Assembly (NCBI RefSeq): GCF_049943955.1
Contig: NZ_JBNFTW010000001.1
Span: forward strand, 434,001 to 498,000
Length of the DNA stretch: 64,000 nucleotides
Source: Desulfosporosinus sp049943955
Lineage (GTDB): Bacteria; Bacillota; Desulfitobacteriia; Desulfitobacteriales; Desulfitobacteriaceae
Reading direction: 5' to 3'
Shown in pieces: positions 42,231-50,232 of this stretch; positions within the stretch are counted from its first letter, which is position 1; every line of letters starts with the position of its first letter. A model generated the notes under the pieces. It saw only the letters and a program-made list of their open reading frames with translations. It did not search any database and was not told the DNA's origin. The position numbers were made by a program, and so were the translations under genes.

Positions 42231-44393
42231 ATGTTCAATCGACGCATCATATTTTTTTTAGCAGCATTTGTTTTAGTCATCGGATCATTATGGTGGAACT
42301 GGCACAATCCTGCAGGATTGGCTCTTCAAGGGAGCCAAAATTTAATAAGTTCAAGCCGTTATACACAAGCCTTGGATGGGACGTGGGATCGCTTTTCTTC
42401 GTTACGGCAGGCCTGGACAACGGAATCTGAACGTTCTCAAGGGAAAACTAACCAATCCATATTAACTGCCGGACGTCCTCTGACAATACCTTCAAGTGAA
42501 ATGTTTTCCATTGGGGCGAAGCGCTTTCGTGTACCGGTAGAATGGAGCTCCAGAACTATGCTGCTTACCTTAAACGGGGTTCAGGGGCATGTTTCAGTTT
42601 ACTTAAACGGGACAACAAGTCCTGATAAAATAGGGGACTTTGAGGGAAGCGGCGGGGCGGACGTTGTGGACATACCTCCTAAGGCATTTCGCTATGGGGA
42701 AGATAATGTTTTAATCGTTGCACTTTCCTCAAGTATTCAGCAGAGAACCATGTTTTTGGGGTCATCCTGGCCGGAATCGGGACGAATTACAGGGGACGTT
42801 AAGTTAGAGGCCGTGGTTGAAACGACCTTGACTGAACCGCAGCTCAAGGTTACCTGGAATGAAACGACTGCTCAGGTTGCAATTACAACAGAGCTTTGGC
42901 ACCATGGCTTTACCGCCGAAGGTCCTTGGACGGTTTATGGGGTTATTTCCGATGGATCAGCTGGTGTTGCCGAACAGACCATTTCGGTTCAGCCACAGAA
43001 TAATGCCGATCATCAAGCGGTCAATCTCATATTTACAGTCCCGAATGCCCGGCGCTGGACGCCTCAGTCTCCTTTTCTCTATCAGCTGCATCTGACGGTA
43101 ACGAACAATCGGGGGGATATTGATGATTTAGCAATTCCTCTGGGACTAAGGACGATTGCTTTTTCGTCGGGGAAATGGCTTTTAAATGATCAGGTGCTTG
43201 CCATTAAAGGCGAGGCTTTAACGCCTGATGAGGAATACAAGATTCGTCATACCGGTCAATTGGCGTCTTGGCTTAAGGGTGAACAGCGAAAAGGGATCAA
43301 TCTTATCTACTTCATTGGCCAGTATCCTGATGATCTCTGGCTGAAAACGGCCGATCAGACGGGGATGGGTATATGGGCAGAATTACCGACTGCCGGGGTT
43401 CCTTCCCGTCGGCTTCCTAAACCTGAAGATGCGCTTAGGGTTACCTCGGAAAAAATGATCCATCCCTCACTCTGGGCTTGGACAGTGGGTAAGGGGTTAG
43501 ACTCCGATTCAGCGGCTCAGACCTATTTGCAGCAAGCAGCAACAAAGGTTCAGCCTGATTTGGCTTTTGCCATTAAAACCATGCCGAGTTCCGTTACCGG
43601 ACTGTCCGATGCTCAGTCTTTGGTGGTCCAAGGCAATGAGATTCAAGGATCTTGGGGAGAGGTCAAGGCAGAATCTTCCGCTCTGCCCAGTCCTTCCTGG
43701 GCAAAAGAACCAATAGTTTCGGGATTCTGGGCTTTTCTGATGATCTTTTTTACTTGGATGAATATCCGATCTGTTACTTGGCGTTATAAGGAATTAGGAG
43801 CAGCAAAACCGAGAAGGCGTTTGCGCAATGCCTGGCTGTGGAACGGATTGCTTGTGCTGGTGCGGGAAGGTTTAATTGGCGGCCTGATCACCTCGGTTTT
43901 ATATCGTATTCCTACGAATTTCAGCCCTTGGTTTGTTCATTTATGGCCGGGCATCGAGTCCTTGCAGGGACAATCTCCCTGGCTAATCTGGGGATTGTTA
44001 AGCATGCTGGGCTTGCTTATGAGGCTATTGCAGGTTGGTGTTGCCGCTCCCCATTTGCCTAATGCTCCTCATGTCTTAGGAGTTCTTTATTGGCTTGAAC
44101 GTCGTTATTACTTTGCGGTCTTCGTTGCCCTTGGCTGGGCTGCATTGTCCTGGGGAATTCCGATTTATATTCCATTGCTCGGTTATGTGCTGTTTAGTTG
44201 TTTGCTGTTTCCTCTTCGTGTTCATGATATCCATCGCATAGGGGGGCGTTACTTGCCCTTCTTGCTGGTACCGGGAATTTTCATAGGTTTTATCCTGGTC
44301 TGGGGAGCTTTTCACTATGCAGATGGAATCTTTTTGTGGCATCTGCTGAGGAATTTAGATTTAAGGTCCTTATCCTTTAAGTTTTCTGTTTAG
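42231..44393 (+). CDS. Membrane-anchored GH2-like protein with polytopic C-terminus, probably catalytically inactive
   Basis: About 720 residues. Residues 1-24 are an N-terminal membrane anchor. Residues about 45-190 resemble the GH2 sugar-binding jelly roll, about 195-305 the GH2 Ig-like domain, and about 310-480 part of the GH2 barrel (FSSGKWLLNDQVLAIKGEAL and later HPSLWAWTVG). At the position where GH2 enzymes have the catalytic Asn-Glu after HPS..W..G, this protein has Lys-Gly, so it should not hydrolyse glycosides. The last 220 residues hold six or so membrane helices. AAGGAGC precedes the ATG at 42231. It may bind extracellular sugar or polysaccharide; the role is unknown. Confidence 0.7.
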   Translation: MFNRRIIFFLAAFVLVIGSLWWNWHNPAGLALQGSQNLISSSRYTQALDGTWDRFSSLRQAWTTESERSQGKTNQSILTAGRPLTIPSSEMFSIGAKRFRVPVEWSSRTMLLTLNGVQGHVSVYLNGTTSPDKIGDFEGSGGADVVDIPPKAFRYGEDNVLIVALSSSIQQRTMFLGSSWPESGRITGDVKLEAVVETTLTEPQLKVTWNETTAQVAITTELWHHGFTAEGPWTVYGVISDGSAGVAEQTISVQPQNNADHQAVNLIFTVPNARRWTPQSPFLYQLHLTVTNNRGDIDDLAIPLGLRTIAFSSGKWLLNDQVLAIKGEALTPDEEYKIRHTGQLASWLKGEQRKGINLIYFIGQYPDDLWLKTADQTGMGIWAELPTAGVPSRRLPKPEDALRVTSEKMIHPSLWAWTVGKGLDSDSAAQTYLQQAATKVQPDLAFAIKTMPSSVTGLSDAQSLVVQGNEIQGSWGEVKAESSALPSPSWAKEPIVSGFWAFLMIFFTWMNIRSVTWRYKELGAAKPRRRLRNAWLWNGLLVLVREGLIGGLITSVLYRIPTNFSPWFVHLWPGIESLQGQSPWLIWGLLSMLGLLMRLLQVGVAAPHLPNAPHVLGVLYWLERRYYFAVFVALGWAALSWGIPIYIPLLGYVLFSCLLFPLRVHDIHRIGGRYLPFLLVPGIFIGFILVWGAFHYADGIFLWHLLRNLDLRSLSFKFSV

Positions 44394-44472
44394 GGCTGTC
44401 AAGAGAATTTAGTAAAACGTTATGCCATTGTCTTTAAAAAGATAAAGTATTTGTCGGAAAGGGGTATGGCCA

Positions 44473-45534
44473 ATGAATAACGCTCAGTTTAAACCGAATT
44501 TCTTGACCTCGGGGGTTGGCAGTGTCCCTCATACAAGGGGCAAAGAGGCTTTGGAGTTGATCTGGTCGGCTATCCCGCGGGCACCTCATTGGCCCCAGCT
44601 CCCGGGACTGGGGGCTGAAAGTTCCTTTGTTGCTCAATATCTTAATGCTTTGTTGGAAACAGGCGTTATCGAGGATGTCAATGCTCCGAAGTTCCAGATT
44701 GATGCGAAAGACTGGACGGAACGGATGACTGCTTTCTTTGAACTATATTTAAAGGCCCTTGAGGGCAGCGAAGAGGCTTTGCAAAAATTCGGTTTTAGTG
44801 ACGCAGGTGGGGAAGGTTTTGAATTGTTCTGCCGCGACTTGGAATTAAACGGAACTCGCAATGCGGTCCTTCTAAAGGGACAGCTTAGCGGATCATTGAC
44901 TTTGGGAATGCAGATAACGGATAATCAGAGAAAAGCCAGTTATTATAACGAAACTTTAAGAGATATGCTGGTCAGGAACTTGGCAATGCATGCGGAGTGG
45001 CAGACGAAACGGCTCCAATCCTTTGGCTTACCGGTACTGATGACTATTGATGATCCTGGTCTCTATGCTTTTGGTGCCTCGACTCACGTGACCCTCAACA
45101 GAACTCAACTTATTGAGGAGTTGAATATTATCGCCGGAGGAATTCTTAGGCAGCAAGGAATTCCGGGAGTTCATGTTTGTGCGGGAATGGATTGGACACT
45201 AATTTTCGACTCCGAAATCAAAGTCCTTAATTTTGATGCCTATGGCTATATGCCCAGTATGATGGTCTTAGGGGAGTCTCTCAATCAATTTTTGCAGCGT
45301 GGGGGAATCCTTTCTTGGGGGATTGTGCCTACAAATCATCATGCCTGGGAAGAAAATGGTGATAGTCTTAGAAGACGCCTGGAAGGGAATATTCGGGAAC
45401 TTGTCAATCGGGGTGTGGATGAGTCCCTGCTGCGGCAGCAAAGTATGCTTACCCCCAGCTGCGGAACAGGAACGTTAAGTAAAGAATTAGCTGAACATAT
45501 TTATCAATTGTTAGCGGACATCGGAAGTCATTAA
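44473..45534 (+). CDS. MetE/UROD-superfamily protein (methionine synthase II-like)
   Basis: A 353-residue TIM-barrel-type protein. The N-terminus TSGVGSVPHTRGKEALEL is typical of cobalamin-independent methionine synthase-like proteins. Likely zinc ligands are His and Cys in GVHVCAGMDW (near residue 236) and Cys in LTPSCGTGTLS (near 330). It lacks the N-terminal folate-binding half of MetE, so it resembles stand-alone MetE-core proteins that move methyl groups from other donors. The substrate is unknown. GGAAAGGGG precedes the ATG. Confidence 0.8.
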   Translation: MNNAQFKPNFLTSGVGSVPHTRGKEALELIWSAIPRAPHWPQLPGLGAESSFVAQYLNALLETGVIEDVNAPKFQIDAKDWTERMTAFFELYLKALEGSEEALQKFGFSDAGGEGFELFCRDLELNGTRNAVLLKGQLSGSLTLGMQITDNQRKASYYNETLRDMLVRNLAMHAEWQTKRLQSFGLPVLMTIDDPGLYAFGASTHVTLNRTQLIEELNIIAGGILRQQGIPGVHVCAGMDWTLIFDSEIKVLNFDAYGYMPSMMVLGESLNQFLQRGGILSWGIVPTNHHAWEENGDSLRRRLEGNIRELVNRGVDESLLRQQSMLTPSCGTGTLSKELAEHIYQLLADIGSH

Positions 45535-45583
45535 AGGATGTGGATAACAGGGAATGAATAGTTTCAAGAAGGAGAGCACGGAA

Positions 45584-45784
45584 ATGTTGACAAAAGAGAT
45601 GACGGTTGGTCAAGTTTTGAAATTATATCCGCAAACGGTTCAGATTTTTTTAGAGTTGGGTATGCATTGCCTGGGCTGCCCTTCATCGGCAACGGAAAGT
45701 CTGGAAGGAGCCGCCTTGACCCATGGGCGGGATCCTAATAAATTAGTTGCTCAGCTTAATGAGGCGATTGCAGGGAAAGGTTAA
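45584..45784 (+). CDS. DUF1858 redox-disulfide domain protein
   Basis: A 66-residue protein of the small domain often found with hybrid cluster proteins. The signature is TVGQVLKLYPQTVQIFLELG followed by MHCLGCPSS with a CxxC pair. It resembles stand-alone DUF1858 proteins of anaerobes, thought to have a redox-active disulfide. AAGGAG at 45570-45575 and the ATG at 45584 are preferred over the upstream ATG at 45554. It follows the MetE-like gene after 49 bases and may be co-transcribed. Confidence 0.85.
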   Translation: MLTKEMTVGQVLKLYPQTVQIFLELGMHCLGCPSSATESLEGAALTHGRDPNKLVAQLNEAIAGKG

Positions 45785-45860
45785 AGTGCTTTCTTGGTGA
45801 GGAAAAACAAGAAAATAGAGGGAGAACATAAGCTATTTTTAGCGCTATAGGAACATAGGG

Positions 45861-45888
45861 GAGCTGACTTGCGTCGGCTCTTTTTTCT
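45861..45888 (+). terminator. Rho-independent terminator after the DUF1858 gene
   Basis: GAGCTGAC (45861-45868) and GTCGGCTC (45873-45880) form an 8-bp stem with one wobble, loop TTGC, followed by TTTTTT (45881-45886). Confidence 0.85.
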
Positions 45889-45889
45889 T

Positions 45890-46006
45890 CTATCCCCCTA
45901 CGCAATCTTTAAGGGCTTTACCGGCTTTCCATGCAATGAGCTTTTTTTCAGCATAGGGTCCAGCAGCGGCTTTATTTAAGTTAAGTCTAGCTATAACGAG
46001 ATTTCT
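45890..46006 (-). pseudogene. Possible remnant of a minus-strand coding sequence
   Basis: An open frame of 38 codons on the minus strand ends with TAG at 45892-45890. It has no ATG, GTG or TTG start and no ribosome site. The encoded peptide (AAAGPYAEKKLIAWKAGKAL region) has protein-like composition and helix-like periodicity, so it may be the C-terminal leftover of a deleted gene. I could not identify the parent family. It could also be chance. Confidence 0.3.
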
Positions 46007-46103
46007 TTAAAGAAATAGCGAAAAACTTGGACTAACTATAAATCGTCAATTGGAAAGCGATAAATACAAAGTGAATATTATAAATTACTGTTGACCTTTC
46101 TCG

Positions 46104-46132
46104 CTATATGCCTAAGAAACGGTACATACATT
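46104..46132 (+). promoter_or_regulatory. Possible sporulation (SigE-type) promoter of the LysM gene
   Basis: CATACATT at 46125-46132 agrees with the SigE -10 consensus CATACAHT as I recall it. CTATATG at 46104-46110, 14 bases upstream, loosely fits the -35. It would give a leader of about 160 bases before the LysM gene. Confidence 0.35.
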
Positions 46133-46299
46133 CTTTAAAATAGGACATTCATCAAATGCGAAAAATAGTTCTGTAAATAAATAGCAAGAAATTTATGGTA
46201 CATACACAATATAACTAATAAACCATATATTGTTATTAGTCAAAGAGAAAAACATCTGCTTAATCTTAAATGATCTGAACACTGAAGGAGGAAATTAAT

Positions 46300-46749
46300 A
46301 TGGAATTACGTTCCGTTGCTTATAATCCTGCACTTGGTATGGGTGGCATGACCGGCATGTCGGGAATGTCAGGTATGGCTCCGGATGCTCAAGGAATGGC
46401 AGGGATGCAGGGTGCTCAAGCAATGCCTGGAATGATGGGTGGTCAAGCAATGCCCGGAATGATGGGTATGCCGGAAGCGGGAATGCATCATGGAATGTAT
46501 GTAGATCCTTGTTGTCCGATGCCTTGTCCCCCGATGCCGTGCCCTCCGGAACCAATGGTGCACTGCCCTATGCCAGAACCAACTCCAGCTCATGAAGTTT
46601 ATGTCGTTAAAAAAGGTGACACTGTTTACAAAATCGCTAAACGTTATGGAACAACGATGCAGGCGATTATACTGGCCAATGACTTGCGTAACCCAGACCT
46701 GATTTATCCCGGGCAAATCTTATTTATCCCTGGAGCTTCTGCTTACTAG
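46300..46749 (+). CDS. Met/Gly-rich protein with C-terminal LysM domain
   Basis: A 149-residue protein. Residues 12-68 are very rich in Met, Gly, Ala and Pro, with GMxGM repeats and a 27-base tandem duplication encoding QAMPGMMGG/M. Residues about 69-95 form a Cys/Pro-rich CPMPCPP segment. A single LysM domain follows (about 100-146, starting EVYVVKKGDTVYKIAKRYG). There is no signal peptide. The layout resembles spore-coat LysM proteins such as SafA, which reach the spore surface without a signal peptide. AGGAGG precedes the ATG. A spore-coat role is inference. Confidence 0.78.
   Translation: MELRSVAYNPALGMGGMTGMSGMSGMAPDAQGMAGMQGAQAMPGMMGGQAMPGMMGMPEAGMHHGMYVDPCCPMPCPPMPCPPEPMVHCPMPEPTPAHEVYVVKKGDTVYKIAKRYGTTMQAIILANDLRNPDLIYPGQILFIPGASAY
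46416..46469 (+). repeat. 27-bp tandem duplication in the Met-rich region
   Basis: Two near-identical 27-base units, starting at 46416 and 46443 with TCAAGCAATGCC, differ by a T/C change and at the end of the second copy. They extend the Met/Gly-rich tract by nine codons and are likely to vary in number between strains. Confidence 0.7.
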
Positions 46750-47126
46750 ACTTTTTGACATCTGAAAGAAAGTATCGTTAAAATCCCAAGGAGACGCTGC
46801 AACAGCTTTGGCAAAACTATAAAAAGCAAATTAGCTCTATAGATCGCGTTTAAATTTCGATATGCTCCCCCTGTGTAACAGTCAAGATGGTAAACTGTTT
46901 ATTACAGGGAGGAGCACTTTCGTTTTTTACGTCTTTAGGGGCCTTTTTTGTTATCCTAAACATTAGAATGTTTGGTCAAATTGACATTGTATAATCATTT
47001 TGCAATAGTCCTAATCGTATACATAAGCTACATTCAGCGAATAGTATAGGCGGTATTGCTTTTATGCAGGGAAAATGTTGGGGAAAGTCGAAATATCATA
47101 GAAAGATGGTGGAAGGAGTGGAAGCT
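46750..47126. other. Intergenic region between the LysM gene and lpd
   Basis: 377 bases. The only firm element is the terminator-like hairpin at 46864-46928. A consensus TATAAT at 46990-46995 lies 130 bases before lpd but has no good -35. TTGACA at 46981-46986 is not correctly spaced to it. The frame that extends lpd upstream to 47064 lacks a ribosome site. Confidence 0.5.
46864..46928 (+). terminator. Terminator-like hairpin downstream of the LysM gene
   Basis: GCTCC and CCCTGT with TAACAGT on the left (46864-46882) can pair with ACTGTT, TTACAGGG and GGAGC on the right (46894-46915) with small bulges, followed by a T-tract at 46923-46928 after a 7-base gap. Confidence 0.6.
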
Positions 47127-48509
47127 GTGTCTTATCAAGTTGGAATTCTTGGCGGCGGGCCAGGTGGATATGTCAGTGCTTTAAGGGCGGCTCAGCTAGG
47201 TTTATCTGTTGTGCTGATTGAAGGTGAGCGCCTGGGAGGTACCTGTTTAAACAGAGGATGTATCCCGACAAAAGCTCTTGTCAAAAGTGCGGATCTCTGG
47301 CGTGAAATCCAGCATGCTGAAGAATTTGGGCTGTCCATAGGTGATAAAGGAATAGATTATGCTAAAGTAATGGCCCGTAAGGATCAAGTGGTTAATACCC
47401 TTGTCGGAGGGATAGAGAAATTACTCAAAGCTGCCAATGTCCGAGTGATCAAAGGCTGGGGCGAGTTTAAAGAGCCGGGAAAGCTCGAAGTGACGACAGA
47501 CTCGGGGCTTGAAACAATCGAGGCGGACAATATTATACTGGCTACGGGGTCAGTACCAGTTCGTATTCCTATCCCAGGTGCAGCTCTTTCTGGTGTGGGG
47601 ACGAGTGATGAACTTTTGAATGAAACGGAATTGCCGAAGCGTCTGGTCGTCATAGGCGGGGGCGTTATTGGTTTGGAATTCGCTTCCATTTTTCAGGCCT
47701 TCGGAGTAAAGGTAACGGTTGTGGAGATGCTTCCGACACTCTTGCCGACGATTGATGAGGAAATTCCTAAGCGTTTAAATCCGTTGTTTAAACGCAGCGG
47801 GATGGAGATCCTTACCAGGACGGCTGTCAAAGAGATCTGTCAAGAGGGTGACAACCTTATTGTGCGGGTTGAAGATGCTAAGGGAATTAAGGAGATTCCA
47901 GCTGACCGTGTCCTCTTTGCGACGGGACGCAAGCCTAATTTGCAAGGGATTGATACAGCCAAGCTTGGCTTGGAATTAGAAAGAGGCGCCTTGAAAGTCA
48001 ATGCGCAAATGCAGACAAACCTTCCCCATGTTTACGCGATCGGAGATGCGATCGGAGGAATCATGTTAGCTCATGTTGCTTCAGCAGAAGGAATTGTTGC
48101 CGCAGAACACATAGCAGGGCGTTCTGTTTCTATGAGCTACAAAGCTATCCCTAGCGCAATCTTTACCCATCCGGAAATTGCCGCTGTTGGATATTCTGAA
48201 CAGGAGCTTAAGACTTCCGGCATTGACTATCGGGTCAGCAAATTCCCCTTTTCGGCGAATGGCAAGGCCCTGGCCCTGGGCGAAAGCATTGGGATGGTTA
48301 AAATTTTAGCGGATGAGAATGGGATTGTCCTGGGAGCAAGTATTATGGGACCGCAGGCCAGCAGCTTAATCGCAGAATTAGGGGTCGCTGTGGAAAAGGG
48401 ACTTCACGCCGAAGACATCGCCCGAACAATACACGCCCACCCTACACTTCCCGAGACTATTATGGAGGCAGCCCACGGGATTATGGGAAAACCATTGCAT
48501 ATGGTTTGA
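47127..48509 (+). CDS. lpd: Dihydrolipoyl dehydrogenase
   Basis: About 460 residues. FAD-binding GILGGGPGGYVSALRAAQLG lies at the N-terminus and the redox-active disulfide in GGTCLNRGCIPTK (near residue 37). The NAD-binding loop VVIGGGVIGLEFASIFQAFG is near 175, VYAIGDA near 305, and the C-terminal active-site pair is THAHP-like (IHAHPTLPE near residue 440). The GTG at 47127 is chosen for GGAAGGAG at 47111-47118. It oxidises the lipoyl arm of 2-oxoacid dehydrogenase or glycine cleavage complexes. It stands alone here, and its partner complex is not in the window. Confidence 0.94.
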   Translation: MSYQVGILGGGPGGYVSALRAAQLGLSVVLIEGERLGGTCLNRGCIPTKALVKSADLWREIQHAEEFGLSIGDKGIDYAKVMARKDQVVNTLVGGIEKLLKAANVRVIKGWGEFKEPGKLEVTTDSGLETIEADNIILATGSVPVRIPIPGAALSGVGTSDELLNETELPKRLVVIGGGVIGLEFASIFQAFGVKVTVVEMLPTLLPTIDEEIPKRLNPLFKRSGMEILTRTAVKEICQEGDNLIVRVEDAKGIKEIPADRVLFATGRKPNLQGIDTAKLGLELERGALKVNAQMQTNLPHVYAIGDAIGGIMLAHVASAEGIVAAEHIAGRSVSMSYKAIPSAIFTHPEIAAVGYSEQELKTSGIDYRVSKFPFSANGKALALGESIGMVKILADENGIVLGASIMGPQASSLIAELGVAVEKGLHAEDIARTIHAHPTLPETIMEAAHGIMGKPLHMV

Positions 48510-48601
48510 GGTAGCTGTTTTGTACCTGGGGATAACTTAAGGGATTATGGTATTTTTCTCGACCCTATGATCTGAAATTCAAGAGAATTATTTACTAACA
48601 C

Positions 48602-48639
48602 AATGGCTGCTGCTATTTATGGCTGCAGCCATTTTTTTT
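48602..48639 (+). terminator. Rho-independent terminator downstream of lpd
   Basis: AATGGCTGC (48602-48610) and GCAGCCATT (48625-48633) form a perfect 9-bp stem, followed by a T-run to 48639. Confidence 0.85.
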
Positions 48640-48788
48640 ACGATACATTTTCATGTCCGTTTTCTTGAATCTCTTCTGTTTCTGGATTGGCCAAGTGTCC
48701 CCGAAGGTAAGGACTTTATTCCTATTTTCTAATTTTCTTTGGAAAACTTTCATTTCAGAGCAGGAAAATCTTTTTGAATGGAGAATAG

Positions 48789-48813
48789 TGGGATGAAGTG
48801 GGGTAAAGTGGGG
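48789..48813 (+). promoter_or_regulatory. MraZ operator: three TGGG repeats with 10-bp period
   Basis: TGGGA (48789-48793), TGGGG (48799-48803) and TGGGG (48809-48813) are spaced exactly 10 bases apart. This is the known MraZ binding pattern of TGGGN direct repeats separated by 5 bases. It ends eight bases before the mraZ ATG, so MraZ binding would repress its own gene and the dcw operon. Confidence 0.9.
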
Positions 48814-48821
48814 CGAACAAC

Positions 48822-49253
48822 ATGTTTATGGGGGAGTACATTCATACAATCGACGGGAAAGGCCGGCTGATTATACCGGCGAAGTTCCGCGAAGCCTTAG
48901 GAGAACGGTTTATTGTCACCAAAGGCTTGGATCATTGTTTGTTTGTTTATCCCATCGCCGAGTGGAATGTGTTGGAGGAGAAACTTCGCGCTTTACCGTT
49001 TACTCAACCTAATGTTCGAGCCTTTGTCCGTTTCTTTTTTTCGGGAGCGACAGAATGTGAACTGGACAAGCAGGGCAGAATTCTATTGCCGGCTAATTTA
49101 CGCGAATATGCGCAATTAGAAAAGGATTTAGTTCTTGTCGGGGTGTCCAGCAGGGTAGAAATTTGGAGCCAGACACTTTGGACAGACTACAGTCGGCAGG
49201 CAGAAACTGATTACGCTAGTGCTGCTGAATCCTTGGTAGAGCTTGGTATATAG
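48822..49253 (+). CDS. mraZ: Transcriptional regulator MraZ
   Basis: A 143-residue protein with the two swapped-hairpin AbrB-like repeats of MraZ. The first is MGEYIHTIDGKGRLIIPAKFRE and the second is TECELDKQGRILLPANLREYA (each with the conserved DxKGR/DKQGR motif). It is normal in length. MraZ forms an octameric ring that binds the TGGGN repeats upstream and controls the dcw cluster. Either ATG at 48822 or 48828 may be used. It overlaps the longer frame of rsmH, but the real rsmH start is after its stop. Confidence 0.96.
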   Translation: MFMGEYIHTIDGKGRLIIPAKFREALGERFIVTKGLDHCLFVYPIAEWNVLEEKLRALPFTQPNVRAFVRFFFSGATECELDKQGRILLPANLREYAQLEKDLVLVGVSSRVEIWSQTLWTDYSRQAETDYASAAESLVELGI

Positions 49254-49269
49254 AAAGGAACGGGTTAAT

Positions 49270-50202
49270 TTGGATTTTCAGCATGTAACGGTTTTGTTGC
49301 AAGAGACCGTCGATGGAGTGGTTACTGATCCCTCGGGAATATATGTTGACTGCACCCTTGGCGGAGCCGGGCATAGTCGGAGAGTTCTGGAAAAACTTGA
49401 CTCCAAGGGGAAATTAATTTGTTTTGACCAGGATGAGCAGGCGATTTATCACGCTCAAGAACTTTTTGGCGGAGATAAACGTGTTTTGCTGGTAAGAAAA
49501 AATTTCGAAAATTTAGAGAAGACCCTGACAGAACTGGATCTCCGACCTGTCAAAGGTATTATTTTTGATCTGGGAGTCTCCTCTCCTCAGTTGGATGAAG
49601 CTGAGAGGGGGTTCAGTTATATGCAGGACGCACCTCTCGATATGCGTATGGATTCAGAAAATCCTCTCACAGCGAAAGAGATCGTGAACACCTGGCACGA
49701 AGAAGATTTGGCTAAGATTATCTGGGATTATGGGGAGGAAAAATGGGCCAAGCGAATTGCCCAATTTATAGTCCAAAAACGCCAAGAGAGGCCGCTGGAA
49801 ACGACGGGAGATTTAGTAAACGTCATAAAAGCCGCTGTTCCTGCGGCCGCTCGACGAGATGGTCCCCATCCGGCTAAACGAACGTTTCAGGCCATTCGTA
49901 TAACCGTAAATGATGAGTTGGGAGTCCTCGATCGTGTTTTGGATCAAGCTCTGAGGTGCTTGGACCAGGGAGGTCGTTTGGGCGTGATTACGTTTCACTC
50001 CCTTGAGGACCGAATTGTTAAGGAACGAATGAAATCTTGGCTGGGGCGCTGCAAATGTCCTCCGGAATTACCGCTTTGCCGGTGCGGGGCTAAGGCAGTG
50101 GCTAAAGTGTTAACACGTAAACCCATTTTCCCAAATGAAGTAGAGATTGGAACAAATCCGCGGGCCAGAAGTGCAAAATTGCGGATTGCTGAAAAAATAT
50201 AA
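49270..50202 (+). CDS. rsmH: 16S rRNA m4C1402 methyltransferase RsmH
   Basis: About 310 residues. Landmarks are HVTVLLQETVDGV at the start, the SAM motif VDCTLGGAGHSRRVLE near residue 25, FDLGVSSPQLDEAERGFSY near 97, the catalytic region LDMRMD, and ITFHSLEDRIVK near 240. RsmH N4-methylates C1402 of 16S rRNA. The TTG at 49270 with AAAGGAA nine bases upstream is preferred over the TTG at 49243 inside mraZ. This is the second gene of the dcw cluster. Confidence 0.96.
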   Translation: MDFQHVTVLLQETVDGVVTDPSGIYVDCTLGGAGHSRRVLEKLDSKGKLICFDQDEQAIYHAQELFGGDKRVLLVRKNFENLEKTLTELDLRPVKGIIFDLGVSSPQLDEAERGFSYMQDAPLDMRMDSENPLTAKEIVNTWHEEDLAKIIWDYGEEKWAKRIAQFIVQKRQERPLETTGDLVNVIKAAVPAAARRDGPHPAKRTFQAIRITVNDELGVLDRVLDQALRCLDQGGRLGVITFHSLEDRIVKERMKSWLGRCKCPPELPLCRCGAKAVAKVLTRKPIFPNEVEIGTNPRARSAKLRIAEKI

Positions 50203-50232
50203 GGGTCTAAAGCAAAAGGAGGAGGAATACCC

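Larger units (their letters stand above)
45785..46299. other. Intergenic region with a terminator, a protein-like minus-strand fragment and repeated promoter-like motifs
   Basis: 515 bases. It holds a terminator (45861-45888), a short minus-strand reading frame with coding-like content but no start codon (45890-46006), and an AT-rich leader to the LysM gene that includes GGTACATACA twice (46121-46130 and 46197-46206). No tRNA or riboswitch was recognised. Confidence 0.6.
48510..48821. other. Intergenic region upstream of the dcw cluster
   Basis: 312 bases. It holds the lpd terminator (48602-48639) and the MraZ-binding repeats (48789-48813). A 150-base AT-rich stretch between them should contain the dcw promoter, but I could not choose a convincing -35/-10 pair. 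Confidence 0.6.

Noticed and set aside
45554..45583. Upstream start of the DUF1858 gene
   Set aside because: The AAGGAG ribosome site lies between this ATG and the ATG at 45584, so the shorter form is favoured.
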